A DNA stretch of 64,000 bases from Tethya wilhelma (Eukaryota > Porifera > Demospongiae > Tethyida > Tethyidae). The DNA is taken from positions 125,912 through 189,911 of the forward strand of contig CAXIPT010000020.1 of NCBI GenBank assembly GCA_964030475.1. Direction: 5' to 3'. A program made the translations under genes and the position numbers. Below the pieces are notes generated by a model. That model was not told where the DNA came from. It worked only from the letters and a program-made list of their open reading frames with translations, and made no database searches. Shown piece after piece: positions 1 through 11,164 of this stretch (positions are counted from its first letter, which is position 1; every line of letters begins with the position of its first letter).

Positions 1-413
1 TGACCGCCATAAATTTTTACACTCATGCATAATTCATTAGCTTCTAGAGAATTCGAATTGACGACCTTTTCCACACACAAAAGTGTGGGTTATTTGGAAT
101 TAAATCAGTGCACTGAAGTTGCCTGGAACTATTTTGTGATACCTGGTTGCTCTTCTAAAGAGATGAATCAGGACTTAGATTATCATAGTATATAGAAAGA
201 CAAGTAAATCTTATGATACAGCTCCTGCCTCCAAATGACTGAGATGTGTGTTTCACTTCAGTATCAAGCAGGCTACACAACTTGTGACTTCAAGTACCAG
301 CTCAGCAGCCCATCGCTGGCTCAGTGAGTTTGGCTTGCCAGACTACTAGCTCATGCAGTAGCTAGCTACACACACCAACTCAAATGTAATTTGTAGAAAT
401 ATGGAAAAATGAG
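1..413 (+). repeat. Interspersed repeat, partial copy (family H)
   Basis: This stretch closely matches 45981-46373 on the same strand, and parts of it match 51570-51720 and 52760-52920 on the opposite strand. The shared landmark is the run around a cttttccaca(t/c)aca motif near position 66. It has no supportable gene. It runs straight into the foldback at 414, exactly as the 46-kb copy does, so the two parts move or duplicate together. Confidence 0.8.
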
Positions 414-682
414 AACAAACAAGTAAAAAAAACATTGGAAATGTAATGAGACACAGGAATGGCTAAATCGTAAAAAGAACGCAAACAAGATGGAATGGCC
501 GTTAGAGTGTGTAAGGAATTCTTCCTGTGGGCAAAATGAGAGACTCAAAAAGGAGATTGTTAAATGCAGCCCATACAGGAAGAATTCTGCACACACTCTA
601 ACAGCCATTCCATCTTGTTTGCGTTCTTTTTACGATTTAGCCATTCCTGTGTCTCATTACATTTCCAATGTTTTTTTTACTT
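414..682. mobile_element. Foldback element with long inverted arms
   Basis: The left arm (about 418-535) is the reverse complement of the right arm (about 578-682), with a spacer of roughly 45 bases. Arms carry the signature gacacaggaatggctaaatc and its complement. The same family recurs at 7489-8155, 11958-12655, 35906-36155, 36156-36415, 46374-46653 and 60916-61150, and as a lone arm after the gap at 9202. Open frames here are only by-products of the palindrome. It joins directly to transposase sequence at 683. Confidence 0.9.
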
Positions 683-1926
683 GTACTCATTGTAGTGGTC
701 ATTGTCTGAACCTAGTTATAAGCCATTCATCAAATTTACCAGTTGTAAGAAATGTACTTGACAAAATGAAAGCAACATGTCTCTTTTTCTTAAAGAGCCC
801 AAAGAAAAATAGCCTCTTATCTGATATTGTTTCAAGTTCCATCAGTGAAAGGAGCAAACGAAAGCCACTCATTGACTTGTGTAAAACCCGTTGGGCTCAG
901 CCTATCAGCATTTTTATCAATGCTATGTTTTTATTATTAAATCACTGGAAGTGATATCTATGGGGTTGCACAACGAGTTGAGTGGAAATTTTTTCTAATG
1001 CTTCCTGGGACCATGAATCGAAAAACACTGCTGCCTCACTTTTACAGGGATTAACAGACTTCAATTTTATAGTAGTGGACTTCAATTTTATAGTAGTGTT
1101 TTTGACAGTGTATCACTTTCTCTCTCATTTATCTGGAATAACCATTAAACTACAAAGTTCTACCATTGATATTATAGATGCTTTTCAACAGGTTGATGAA
1201 ATCAAAGTTTTTTACAAAGATTTGAGGAGAAATATTGAAGCTCAATTTCACAAGGTATATGAACAAAGTGTGAGGATGGGCTCATCTGTGGCTGTAGAAC
1301 CTTCCAAGCCAAGGAGCTGTGCTAGGCAAAGGAACCGTCCAAATGCAGATGCTGAGACTACTGAAGACTGGTATAGAATCAATGTTGCTGTACCTTTTCT
1401 GGACCATATTATTCAAGAAATTGATACACAGTTTTCCCCAATGGCTCAAACAGCTAGTACACTTCTTGGTTTAGTACCATCAGTTATGTATAAAAAGGAC
1501 ATCGATATGACTGAAGTTGTTCAACTCTACTCTGATGATATGCCATCATCTGAGCTTTTCATGCAAGAATATGACAGGTGGAAACTCAGGTACATATCAA
1601 AGTCAGAGTCTGAACGACCTTCTACTTGTGTTAGTGCCTTGTATGATTGTGATGAAGATCTCTATCCAAACATATACACACTATTACAAATAGCATGTAC
1701 CCTTCCAGTAACATCATGTAAGTGTGAACGCAATGCAAGCACTTTGCGTAGACTAAGAATTTTTATGAGAGCTGGAATGACTGAAAACAGGCTTACTTCT
1801 CTTGCTCTTATGCATATCCATTATGATCATGAAGTAAATCTGGATTCTGTTGTAGATCTATTTTCTGAACTACATCCAAGAAGATTACAGCTAAATAGTC
1901 TTCTTTTTGAATCATCAAGTTGTTGA
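683..1926 (+). pseudogene. hAT-like (DUF4371/ZMYM1-type) transposase, 5'-truncated
   Basis: The sequence matches the last ~415 codons of the full transposase at 23361-25871 almost base for base. It starts abruptly where the foldback ends, so the N-terminal TTF-type zinc finger and first catalytic acidic region are missing. A 10-base deletion near 898 shifts the frame; a 3-base loss and a 1-base gain around 972-992 restore it. A 21-base tandem duplication (about 1057-1098) adds seven residues. The C-terminal hAT dimerisation region (LYPNIYTLLQIACTLPVTSC near 1660-1720) is present. Unlike the 23-kb copy, it keeps the original C-terminus. It is not expected to make active transposase. Confidence 0.9.
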
Positions 1927-2100
1927 AGAAGTCATTGTTTATTGTGTGTCACTGTAACAGTTTTAACTTTTAATTATTATCAGATTTTTATAGTTATATG
2001 TGGTTGAGGATTAATAACAGTTAAAAGTAATTTATAGATTATTTCTCAAATTTAACTTGACGTGGAACCCCCCCTTCCAAAAAGTCTGGGTACGGGCCTG
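683..2100 (+). mobile_element. 3' remnant of hAT-like element with right terminus
   Basis: After the coding remnant, 1927-2100 matches the 3' non-coding part of the element at 23210-26345. It ends in the same terminus, gtacgggcctg, at 2100. The left terminus is absent. Confidence 0.85.
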
Positions 2101-2660
2101 TAGTACGTATAGTAGGAATGGGCCGAATGTCCCATAGACACAATACAAAATGTTTGTGATCATAAAAATCTAGCAAAACAAAATTAAACCTTCAAACTTG
2201 CTCAGAGGCTCTCACTGACATATCAATTGCCTGCAAAGCCTAAAACTCACAAAAACTTTCCTCGGCACTCGTAGAGAGCGCTAGTAGGAAGCCACCATAG
2301 TGCCATTTTTGTTCTGCTAACGTACTTACTTACTTACGTATTTCCTAACTGACTTACTTGAAAAGGATTTCCAGAGAACCAGAATGTGTTGAGCCAACTT
2401 TGACAGCACAAAGTAAGTTCTTTTAATAGGTACTACATTCCTTGATACTCGTTTTCGTCACAATTAAGCCTAAAGAAAAACTAGAAAGGTTTGAAACTAA
2501 GTGTATAAATTCATGTACTACAATTCAGCCATCTTTGTAGGTAGAGTTCAGAGGTCATTATCCATGTGGCCTTATTATGCGCATGCGCATTATTCATTAG
2601 CCTCTTCCAGCATTATGAAGTGCATGAGGGTCTACTACTCAACCTTTTTGTATAGACTAG
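2101..2660. other. No gene seen
   Basis: About 560 bases of low-complexity AT-rich DNA. I see short cttactta-type runs near 2330-2360 and no coherent reading frame, splice structure or repeat shared with the rest of the window. Confidence 0.5.
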
Positions 2661-2918
2661 CAGGGTTTTAGCTAGAAACAAAAGAAAGGGGGGGGGGAGC
2701 AGCTGCCCTCTAGGGGGGTCTGGGGGTATGCCCCCTCAGAAAATTTTGAGAATTTTCGTGTTCTGAGATGCATTCTTATGCAATTTGAGACGAATCGCGG
2801 TATGTGCAGGATCGCTGACCGTGTCACGTGACCCCTTTTGACCTTTGAACCGTACAGTTTTTGACATAAACAACGTGGTGAACAAAGACAAGGTACTAGG
2901 TGAGGTGTTTTACATAAG
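2661..2918. repeat. Probable transposon terminus with G-rich run
   Basis: A cagggttttagctag motif at 2661 followed by a ten-G run and a second G-rich run resembles the end of a CAGGG-type DNA transposon. It lies downstream of the CXXC-OTU gene. The copy of that gene at 29.8 kb lacks this part, because its homology stops at 2855/29772. Confidence 0.35.
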
Positions 2919-4022
2919 TTACTGTATAATAGTATCTCTGCAGTCAATGTAGGAACATGTGATAGTTGGCTTTGTATTAGACACTCTGCCAGTAGTTGTT
3001 GTTAGGCTGTCATAGTGACTATCACCACTGTACAACAGCTCAAAGTGTGTTGGTACTTGTAAATCCTCATCTGAAGGGTCCACCTCAGGACAAAGCTGGT
3101 AACTGAAACGACTTTGTGGTCCTAGTGTATTAATTTCTTCCCACTTGTAGTTTGATGAAGGGCTACGAACAAAAAATATTGGGATTTGAAAGTATGTTGC
3201 AGCTGCTAGTAGCTCCACATGAGTGCCCCATTTGCCTGGGTAGGACATACTAGCTATATGCTTTTGTATGTCAGGTACATTGATTTCAGTCAGCAGTTCT
3301 GAAAACATATTACTGTTCTTGTTTTCAAATCTCACCAATAGAGAACGGACAGCAAAATGTCTATCAGATGTGCCAAATAGCTGGTGTGAAAGGCATCTGA
3401 ACATACAGTTGCCATCTCCAGCCACTCGGTGGACTTTTCTCCCTTCACTACTCAAGAAAGAAACGAGTGGATCTTTCTGTTCCTGTACGAATTTGTATGT
3501 AGGTAGATATATATATATATATATATATATAGATGTACATGTCTATTTGCATAATGTTCATGTGGATATACATGCATTGTGTGCATGTGTATCATGTACA
3601 ACTGTACCTTATTGTCACAGCTTTTTTCCTTTGTGCTTGTAGGCTGGGTTGCTTGGTCACCCACTGCTTTTGCCTGTTTTGACCAATGCATGTGATTAAT
3701 TGTTTCTGTATTAGGTCACATGTATGTCTGTATGGCAATATAACTGTGCGTACTTGTAGACATTTCCTGTGTATACAACACTTTTTCTTGCGCCCAGGTC
3801 CACCAAACTGCTTCATATCCAAGCAAAAAATACACTTTCCACAGTTTGGGGCTAGACAGGAATCACATTGTCCGCATCGTCTAGTCTTCTTTCCTAAATT
3901 AATGTCAAGGTTTGAACATGTATGCAGAGATAGTGTGTATGCTTATAATATTCACCATTCTTTTGTGTTTTTGTTTCACTGGTGCTGGTCGTTTGTTGCT
4001 CTGTATCCATTTTATTCTGTAC
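2919..4022 (-). CDS. CXXC zinc finger-OTU protease fusion, copy 1
   Basis: Four minus-strand exons join in phase: 4022-3956, 3893-3754, 3673-3608 and 3482-2919, all with GT-AG borders. Exon 3893-3754 encodes a CXXC finger: RRCGQCDSC, then NCGKCIFC, the KQFGGPG turn, and CC..RKC. In other proteins this fold binds unmethylated CpG DNA. The last exon is an OTU-family cysteine protease (deubiquitinase fold): GDGNCMFRCLSHQLFG holds the catalytic Cys and SGDSHYDSL the His. First visible Met is codon 5 of exon 4022-3956. The same exons recur at 29840-30921, where an upstream exon near 31008 suggests the true start lies further 5'. The sequence beyond 4043 (an N) is unrelated transposase, so the 5' end here is cut. 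Nuclear chromatin-linked ubiquitin removal is an inference from domains only. Confidence 0.8.
3507..3531. repeat. (AT)n microsatellite in the intron
   Basis: About twelve AT units lie in the intron between the second and last exons of the CXXC-OTU gene. The paralogous intron near 30430 has only about three, so this run expanded after duplication. Confidence 0.9.
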
Positions 4023-4043
4023 CTGTAAACATGTAGTGATGGN

Positions 4044-5653
4044 GGTGAGTCTTTAGAATATGCTTCCTTTTAGGAGAGTATGAAAGGAAAAAAGTTAGCT
4101 CCTTGAAACTTAACATGAAGTTTCGGATATCAGATACGTCATTGCAACTAGCAACAATTACCAGATTGAGAGCATGGTTTCGACAATGTGTCAGGTATTT
4201 TGCATTGGGATAGAGTTGTTGAAGCCTAGTGGAAACACCTGATAGATGACCACACATGTTTGAAGCCCCATCAAATCCCTTTCCTACCAATTTATCCATA
4301 TTAAAACCACACTTAGTAAGGAAATCTACCAATTCAGATGTAAGTGTAAAGGCATCCGTAGTAGCCACAGGAAAAAATCCTATAAATGACTCACATACCT
4401 CGGACTTTTCTGAAACGTAGCGTACACAAACACTAACTTGCTCTGTTTTCGATACATCTGTAGTTTCATCCACCATCACACTCCAAAATAACGCAGCATT
4501 GCATTCCTCCAGTATCTGCCTACGAATCAGCTCTCCATTGACTGTGATAAATTCATTTTGCACTTTAGGTGATAAATATTGAGCATTTTTTGGCGACTCC
4601 TGAACATGCTTGTCAAGATCACATGAATACTTGCACATAAAATTGATCATCTCACTAAAATTTCCGTCTTCTCTCTTAGTTTCTTTATCCCAGTTATGTC
4701 CTCTAAGAGGTAGCCCCTGTTTGATCATGAATTGAATTGAATCCACTATTGTTGTTAGTGCCTTGGTGTTTTGCTGAACTTGTGACTGATAGGTTTCACT
4801 TAGTTGGGATTTGATTGATCGAACTTTCTTTTCCATCACTGCTACAAACCTAGAAGCAGCCTGACAACATAGGAGGTGATTTTGAGAATTGGAATGACGA
4901 TTAAGAGAACCACGTACAACTCCTGCTGCATTTTTCCAGTCATTGAATGGCGTCTGAACAAACTCATTGGTAGATGTAGTGTCAAATAGATAACATTGAG
5001 CACAGAATATGCCATCTGTTGATTTTGAATATCGAATCCATGAGTATTCCTCAGTCCAACTAAATTGGAAACGGCGATTGTGCTTATTTGGAGGATATTC
5101 TTTCAGTCGAGTTGGTTTTAATGTGAGTATACGATATTTCTGCTCATCCGATAGCTTACCTCGACACTGAATTGTTGAAATATCTTCACAGTCAACATGT
5201 TGTGTATGAGTTTCACTATCAGCTAAGTCTGTATCATCTAGCAGCCTTTGCGGACTGCATTCTATTATAGATTCATCAAAGTTTTCTTGTGATTGAGATT
5301 CAGGCTCCTCTTCAGATGGTTCAATCATCATCAGATTGCTTTCATAGTTTTCTTGTGGTTGAGTGTCTTCAGAAGGTTCAATATTTGACAGACTGCTTTC
5401 CATAGAATCATAGTTTTCTTGTGATTGAGAATCAGGCTCCTCTTCAGATAGTTCAGTATCTAGCTCGATCAGTGCAGCATCATGATCATCATCACCTATA
5501 CAGAAATGGGGATGGTTCACCGTTGAACTTGTATTCTTGAAAGTAGTATTATGGGGTAGCCTACACTTAAGATTATCATTTACCTGGCTTCTTCCTCTTT
5601 TCTTCAGGTTTAAAGAAAGAAGTAACTACTGCTTGCCTTTTTTTGCTCATCAT
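4044..5653 (-). pseudogene. hAT-like transposase (TTF zinc finger, DUF4371), 3'-truncated
   Basis: Exon 1 (5653-5584) starts MMSKKRQAVV and reads FFKPEEKRKK, typical of these transposases; its donor is GTAAAT. Exon 2 begins after an acceptor at about 5495 and runs to 4044. An acidic region contains three diverged copies of an SEEEP/SQSQENYD unit. Then comes a TTF-type zinc finger (FSWTEEYSWIRYS, FCAQCYLFD, HSNSQNH), and an RNase H-like core with acidic residues in VMVDETTD and GKGFDGASN. The frame is cut at 4043 by an N, before the C-terminal dimerisation domain, and joined to the CXXC-OTU gene. It is a different lineage from the 23-kb transposase. Inactive as it stands. Confidence 0.85.
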
Positions 5654-5927
5654 GCACACGTACACTCGCATGAAGTATAGTATCTATGCATGAAGCTAGC
5701 TACACATGGTCTTTCAATTTTACCCACATGACATCATTTCGGTTAATAAGAAATTGCTGTGGAGTGCTTTATATAGAGCTAGAGTGGAGCGCACCGTTCA
5801 GTGCAAGTGGACTAAGATGAACGCCTGTACTGTAGCTGCTAAGTAGACAACAAGAGAAGTTAACTAAAGAATTAACCAAGTAGAGGAGGCAATTGCCTCC
5901 TCTGCCTCTATGTTAGTTACGCCCCTG
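5654..5927 (-). mobile_element. 5' untranslated end and terminus of the hAT-like element
   Basis: Upstream of the transposase start the sequence ends in ttagttacgcccctg (5913-5927), i.e. a CAGGGGCGTAAC terminus when read on the gene strand, next to a gaggcaattgcctc palindrome. The matching opposite end is not found, in line with the truncation at 4043. Confidence 0.55.
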
Positions 5928-6024
5928 GTCTTATATTTCTAAGAATCTATGTGCTATGACAAGCTCACTAACAACTAGCAGTCTACACTACATAGCAATG
6001 AGCCTATATGATACAATAGCATAA

Positions 6025-6184
6025 TGCATTTTGACTGAAACACGTCACAATCCATGTAAGTTAAGAGGGTGAATATCATTAAATTTGCTAGCTGGTGTAC
6101 ACACCTGTTGGTTGAGCTTTAATGATATTCACATTTGACACTCACTTAACTTACACAGAATGTGACGTCATTCAGTCAAAATGC
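6025..6184. mobile_element. Small palindromic element
   Basis: Bases 6025-6088 and 6119-6184 are imperfect reverse complements, for example gtgaatatcatt against aatgatattcac, and gcattttgactga against tcagtcaaaatgc. The loop is about 30 bases. It looks like a MITE. The frame running from 6122 has no recognisable domain and I do not call it a gene. Confidence 0.7.
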
Positions 6185-6830
6185 CTATGCACTACTGTTC
6201 TCGCTAAATACTTACCAACCAGTGCTACAAGCAAAGTGATCACTTCTAAACCCTTTACACAGAGGCAACTCTTGACTTTTGGTATTGCAGTTTTGGTGTG
6301 CATTATTTGGAATTTGACTCCACGTGGTAATATTCTGGGCACGTGTAAAGTTTTTGTTTGTTGCATCATGTGCACGGGCGTTTTGATTGGAAATTTAGTT
6401 GCTAAATTAGAACATTACGGTATACCTAATTAATATTCATAGCACTTAGCAACGCAAACTGATTACCACATAAAGTGGTTGCTTTATATACTTTGGGATT
6501 CCTAGCACCAAATACAGTTCTAAACATAGCATACAGCTCTTCTACAGTACAATAAGCACAACTACGCAGCAGCTGCGCTAATACTAAATAACTGAGCATA
6601 TTGAACAACCACACGGGTTTACATTTAGTAACTAAAAAGCACCTTACTAACTGGGATTTTTTGTGCTTCCTAAAGTTTTCTGTGACACACATTCAGCATT
6701 TATGGAAAACATACATGTAAATCAACACATATAAGTCATGTAAAGAGTAAGAAAATCATCCCACTGAAGCAGACTTCCAACCACTCTCCAACAGCTGCAA
6801 AAACATCAACAGAGTCCTGTCAGAGTTCCC

Positions 6831-7292
6831 ATGGATCCAGATAAAGACCCTCTATTTCCATCTAATACCCACCATTGTGTGGCCACCGCTGAAACTCCAA
6901 CAATTAGTCATTCTAGTGAGTCTACTGCAAGTCCTTGTCTCTTAGATTGTCAGAACATCAGTTTTGAATGCCGTGAAAGAATCGCTGGGATAAATTACCA
7001 AACAACTGGAGGAGAAGTGGGGTGGACACCAGTTGTGTCAAAGAGAAGGCAAAAACACTCCAAACCTAAAAAGAATGTTGCATCTCATAGCGATACAAGC
7101 AGCGAAAGTGGACAAGAAATTGACATCTCTTGTGCACGACTGATTGAATTTGAACAGAAATACGGGATACCTGGTCTCTCCATCAGTTGCAGAGGTCCCC
7201 CGTCATGGATTCCAATCAAGGCCAGACCTAACTCAGCTGTAGCAAGTAGGACTCGTTCTAAGACTTCCTCCAAGAATTCAAAGGCCTCATAA
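6831..7292 (+). CDS. Hypothetical 153-residue protein
   Basis: One uninterrupted frame from ATG to TAA. I do not recognise it. The N-terminal third is Ser/Thr-rich, residues around 65-85 are basic (SKRRQKHSKPKK), and the C-terminus is again Ser/Lys/Arg-rich. No signal peptide or membrane segment is visible. An attta-rich tail follows at 7290-7310. It could be an exon of a larger gene, or the nucleic-acid-binding first ORF of a retroelement; no neighbour supports either. Length and composition make chance occurrence possible but not likely. Confidence 0.4.
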   Translation: MDPDKDPLFPSNTHHCVATAETPTISHSSESTASPCLLDCQNISFECRERIAGINYQTTGGEVGWTPVVSKRRQKHSKPKKNVASHSDTSSESGQEIDISCARLIEFEQKYGIPGLSISCRGPPSWIPIKARPNSAVASRTRSKTSSKNSKAS

Positions 7293-7488
7293 TTTATTTA
7301 TTTATTTTCTTTTTTAAAGCAATTAAATAGTACAGGCTATTGGTTAAATGCCCAGCAGACCTTCAACACCAGCAAAGTTGAGCAAACTGTCACCAATTAA
7401 GATAGCTGCATTTATGCATACTCAAATCTGTTTACATGTTTCACTAATGCGTGCATTTGGTGTTGTAAAGCAATAATAATAATAATAA

Positions 7489-9036
7489 CAAGTATAAAAA
7501 CATTGAAAATGTATTGAGATGGCCAAATCGTAAAAAGGAAGCAAACAAGATGGAAAGGATGCTAACATTACATGGTGAATTATTAATTCCTGTGTGTTGC
7601 AATGGCATGTGCATGTGGTTCCATGGTAAGAGAAAGAAACTGATTATGGAATAATTGTTTGCTAAATTCAGCAATCCATGGATGTGTGCATGAGTGTAGA
7701 CATGCACAAAAGATGTTAACACGATCTTGTCTTAAGATTGTAGCATATAAAAATCCATGGTGCTTAGATGTTGCAATCCTGTTTACTGATGATGATTTCA
7801 CTGATGATGCATGCAATGATATTGATATGACAGTCGGCAAACCATATACTTTTGTATTGCTGAGTTATATAATACTATTCGAATTTTGCCTGCACTGTAT
7901 TAAGAATCGGCAGCATTGACTACAATGTATTTAGCTTTAGTTTACGCAGCTGCATGGCTCTCTATAGCCATGGCCCATCATATATATTTCATTCTCGTTT
8001 TTTTCTTCCTCTTTGCTTAACAAAATTTTGCCATTCAACACACAGGAATTAATAATTCACCATGTAATGTTAGCATCCTTTCCATCTTGTTTGCTTCCTT
8101 TTTACGATTTGGCCATTCCTGTGTCTCAATACATTTTCAATGTTTTTTATACTTGTTTGTGTTGTTTTTTTTGCCCTTGTCCAATGTCTTTTGTCATAAT
8201 AGTACAAATAATTGATACCAAGAATGCAGTAACTCATTCTGCCATATATTTTATACACTACGGTTACGTAGTGTATAATATCTATGATTCTGCACACATT
8301 CTCATGTGCGCTTCTTTTCCTTCTTTCTTTATTGCCTCCACGCACGAGTGGAAAAGTGTGCACGTGCGTACCAAGCAAGTCACGTGCATATTTAGTCCTA
8401 CCATGCCGTCTGGCTATGCTGATCGCCGAAGAAAGTTTTACATCCAGAGACATAGATATTGCTCTTCTTGGTCAGTTAAGCCAATCAATGATCTATAGCT
8501 ACAAAAGTTGATGGTTCTGGATTATGAAGTTTCTATTTTACAAATTGTAAGTTGTTGTAAGCTCTAACTACTGAGGCTCAGTTGATCACTGAGTAGAGAT
8601 AGAGATCATGATGAGTAGAACAAATATGGTCTGCTCAGAACAAATCTGATCCACAAAGTCTTGATTTAGTTACTGCTAAGTTTTTTTTCTATATCTATTA
8701 TTAAACTAGCTAGTACTTGGGTGGGGTTGGGCGGGGGGGGGAGGGAATTTTTGTGAGGAGCCTCAGAGACTATTGTAGTTTTCATGTAGCTCGTAGAGGG
8801 CCTAGGGGTGTACGTGAATGATATGAGTATGCTCCAATTTTTGTGCCTGGTAAGAGAACTTCCATACTACTAATTCTAAGTCAAGAAAAAAGTTAACTAG
8901 TTTTGTGTATGTACTGCTATGATCGAGCTGGCACATCAGGAGTAGTATACTCGTCAGTACAAACTGGCCATGCATGGGTATGTTGTACAATAAAGTATTT
9001 GATACATAGACGCAAGAATAAGCAGTAATGATAGGT
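7489..9036 (+). mobile_element. Foldback plus downstream tail, copy 1
   Basis: Inverted arms lie at 7489-7600 and 8036-8155, around a 435-base interior. The following ~880 bases match 12656-13538 in the same direction. The interior, however, is the reverse complement of the interior at 12070-12540. A 58-base insertion near 8236-8293, absent from the other copy, includes a perfect hairpin tatacactacg-gtta-cgtagtgtata. The frame at 7659-7919 belongs to the interior and shows no domain. Similarity to the second copy stops after ataggta at 9038. Confidence 0.85.
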
Positions 9037-9037
9037 A

Positions 9038-9152
9038 CCGTATAGCGGGAAATTTTCGTGCGGTTAAAATTTCGTTTCAGGCCTTGAAAACAAGTTTTCG
9101 TGGTCTTATTTTCGTTCTGGACCCATGACCCCGCGGCCACGTTTTAAAAATT
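9038..9152. repeat. Fragment of another repeat, cut by a gap
   Basis: Where the two duplicated copies part, this one continues with ccgtatagcgggaaattttc, which reads like the start of an inserted repeat. Its rest is lost in the gap. Confidence 0.4.
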
Positions 9153-9201
9153 NNNNNNNNNNNNNNNNNNNNNNNNNNNNNNNNNNNNNNNNNNNNNNNN
9201 N
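9153..9201. other. Assembly gap (49 N)
   Basis: A run of undetermined bases. The right side resumes inside an arm of the foldback family, so a repeat probably caused the break. Confidence 0.99.
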
Positions 9202-9243
9202 CTGTGTCTCATAACATTTCCAATGTTTTTTTTTACTTGTTTG
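9202..9243 (+). mobile_element. Lone right arm of the foldback element
   Basis: The 42 bases after the gap match the right end of the foldback family (ctgtgtctcat ... acttgtttgttc). The left arm is presumably in the gap. Confidence 0.75.
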
Positions 9244-9246
9244 TTC

Positions 9247-9830
9247 TAGATATAGCTGTTGCAAGCCTCCACTCGTGGCTTCCTAGAAAAACAGTTATAA
9301 AGTTGTTGCTAGGTAAACTAGGGGCGGTCCATATACTCTCTGTATCATAATTAGATTGTGTAGAGTACAGGCTGAATATTACCACAAACAGCCACATGAC
9401 CAGTTTAATTATTTAGTGAGTAGCTAGGAAAGAAGACCCAGGAGAAGGCTACTGGACTCATGGAGGTAAAGTGGTAGATTCTAGATAGAATAAGTTCTAG
9501 GAACTAAGATAAGCCTCAGAATAACCTATATGCAATTGCGTACAGGGTGAGGCAACACCCACGAGCAGAAAACTGCTCTATGTGGGCGCTTGAATAAGGC
9601 AAGCATATCAGAAGCTTTAACTGATCTCTCTGTGCATGTGCTGTACCAAAATTCTGTGAACAAAAGCGGTATTCTTGCAGTTTAGGTTCCGTAGGGTTAA
9701 CAATTTGCGTAATCACGTGATGATCGCGAGCTCTAAAGTGTGTAACTGACGATAAGAACCAAGAAGCTTCTACTCGACTATTACATATACACAAAGCGTG
9801 ACTAGAACTCTAGAAGCTAGGTGCTTTGAA
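9247..9830 (+). repeat. Interspersed repeat (family T), copy 1
   Basis: This copy shares cctccactcgtggcttccta, a gggcggtcc...tatactct block, and a ggaaagaagacccag block with 20040-21250, and on the other strand with 59930-60300. It has no coding potential that I can support. It probably is one non-autonomous element that has been spread around. Confidence 0.75.
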
Positions 9831-10298
9831 GGGATACTCTACTCAGGTTTGTTCAGGCATGTAGCAGCCATTTTGGCAATGCAAAAGTTTGGTTAAGAAT
9901 ATCTCTGTACTGGTTTAATTTTAAGCATTTAAACTTGGTACAAATATTTACCACTGCAGTTTCTTCAGACACACCAAGTTTGAGCATCACGTGGTAAAGA
10001 GGGGTTGATGGCACATGTAAACTGGTATCCTAACTTAGAAAAAATAAAAAAAAAAATACTGAAAAAAGTTACAAGGATTATGCATTGAACCATGGACCAT
10101 ACAGTCCACAGCACTCAGCAGTACCCATCTATCCGTGTGGGCTGCTCCTGCCAGCTTCTTCTTTTTAGCCTTACTTTAATGCAATCTCTAATAATAATAA
10201 TATACTGCACTAGACCCCTATCCCTTGCCCCAGCCCTAGCGCTACCCCTAGCCCTAGCCACGACCTCAGCCCTAGCCGAGTAGACTAGCCTAAGCACC
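9831..10298. other. No gene seen
   Basis: AT-rich sequence ending in imperfect ccctagc hexamer-like runs at 10203-10280. No splice-bounded frame or domain is visible. Confidence 0.4.
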
Positions 10299-10337
10299 AG
10301 CAAGAGACTGGGGCCCGTAGGGCCCCAGTCTCTTGCT
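10299..10337. repeat. Perfect 18-base hairpin
   Basis: agcaagagactggggccc and its exact complement flank the 3-base loop gta. Imperfect pairing continues outward (agcac/gtgct). It follows the ccctagc-rich run. It could be a MITE core or a structured RNA segment; nothing else supports either. Confidence 0.85.
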
Positions 10338-10819
10338 TGTGCTTCGTACAATCCACATATTACATATATTAATCCATATATTCATATACTATACATGAAT
10401 ATGCTAATTAGGATACAGTTTACATGTGCCAGCAACCTAAAGAGGTTGGGAGGCTGGTCCAAACATATGCAGGCGGTTCGCATAGTCTATACTGGTTATT
10501 GCCAAAGTTATGGTCAACATGTTTATTGCATATAGTCACGCTGGTTAATTAATGATGACCTCATGAACTCCACAGCTGACTATCTACTCCACAGCTGACA
10601 GCTGACTATCATCAAGCACTGGTTAGAAAGTGACTGATAGAGATGAGCTCAGTGAGAACCATAATATCTGAACAGCAGAGAGGGGTTCTGTTGATCGAGG
10701 GATGAAAAGCTGCGGTACTTCCACGTTGACTATACGTCAAGCTGCAGCAGCTAAAACAGGCTTGGGAATCAGCACAATTAATGCAAGAGCCACGGTTCAG
10801 TGACTACGACCGCGTAGTC

Positions 10820-11150
10820 AATATTGCTAGATGGTCAGTTGTCAGAAGTATCTGACCATCTATTTGCTTCTAGCATCCTATTATAATCAACAGTGATAAC
10901 AGATTCATAGCTCAGTGTCTAGATGGTCAATGTTGCATTGTAGTAATTAGCTTTAGATTCTCAATGTCATGGTGACATATAGTCAACAGTGATTGTTAGT
11001 AGAGTTGAGTATGGTCAATGTTGCATTTTAGTAATTGGATGGTCAATGTTCATGATAGTGTACATAGTCAACAGTGATTGTTAGTATAGTTGACTATTGC
11101 ATTCTAGTAAGGATGGTCAACGTTCATGTAGTCAACAGTAATTAAATATT
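10820..11150. repeat. Diverged short tandem repeats
   Basis: Two phrases alternate irregularly: gatggtcaatgtt and agtcaacagtgattgttagta. Each is seen three to five times with substitutions. It is non-coding and looks like a degenerated minisatellite. Confidence 0.7.
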
Positions 11151-11164
11151 ATACATGTTTTAGG

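Noticed and set aside
366..954. Proteins at 366-608 (minus) and 490-954 (plus)
   Set aside because: They are read through the arms of a foldback and, in the second case, run on into transposase remnant; no domain of their own.
8013..8511. Frames at 8013-8511 and their copies at 12512-12960
   Set aside because: They lie in the foldback arm and tail. The two copies do not keep a common frame (a 58-base insertion separates them), so coding is unlikely.
10203..10285. ccctagc runs as telomere-like repeats
   Set aside because: The run is short and irregular and lacks the TTAGGG-type unit, so I treat it as simple sequence.
10820..11150. Regularly spaced repeats as a CRISPR-like array
   Set aside because: Repeats are imperfect, spacing is irregular, and the genome is eukaryotic with introns.
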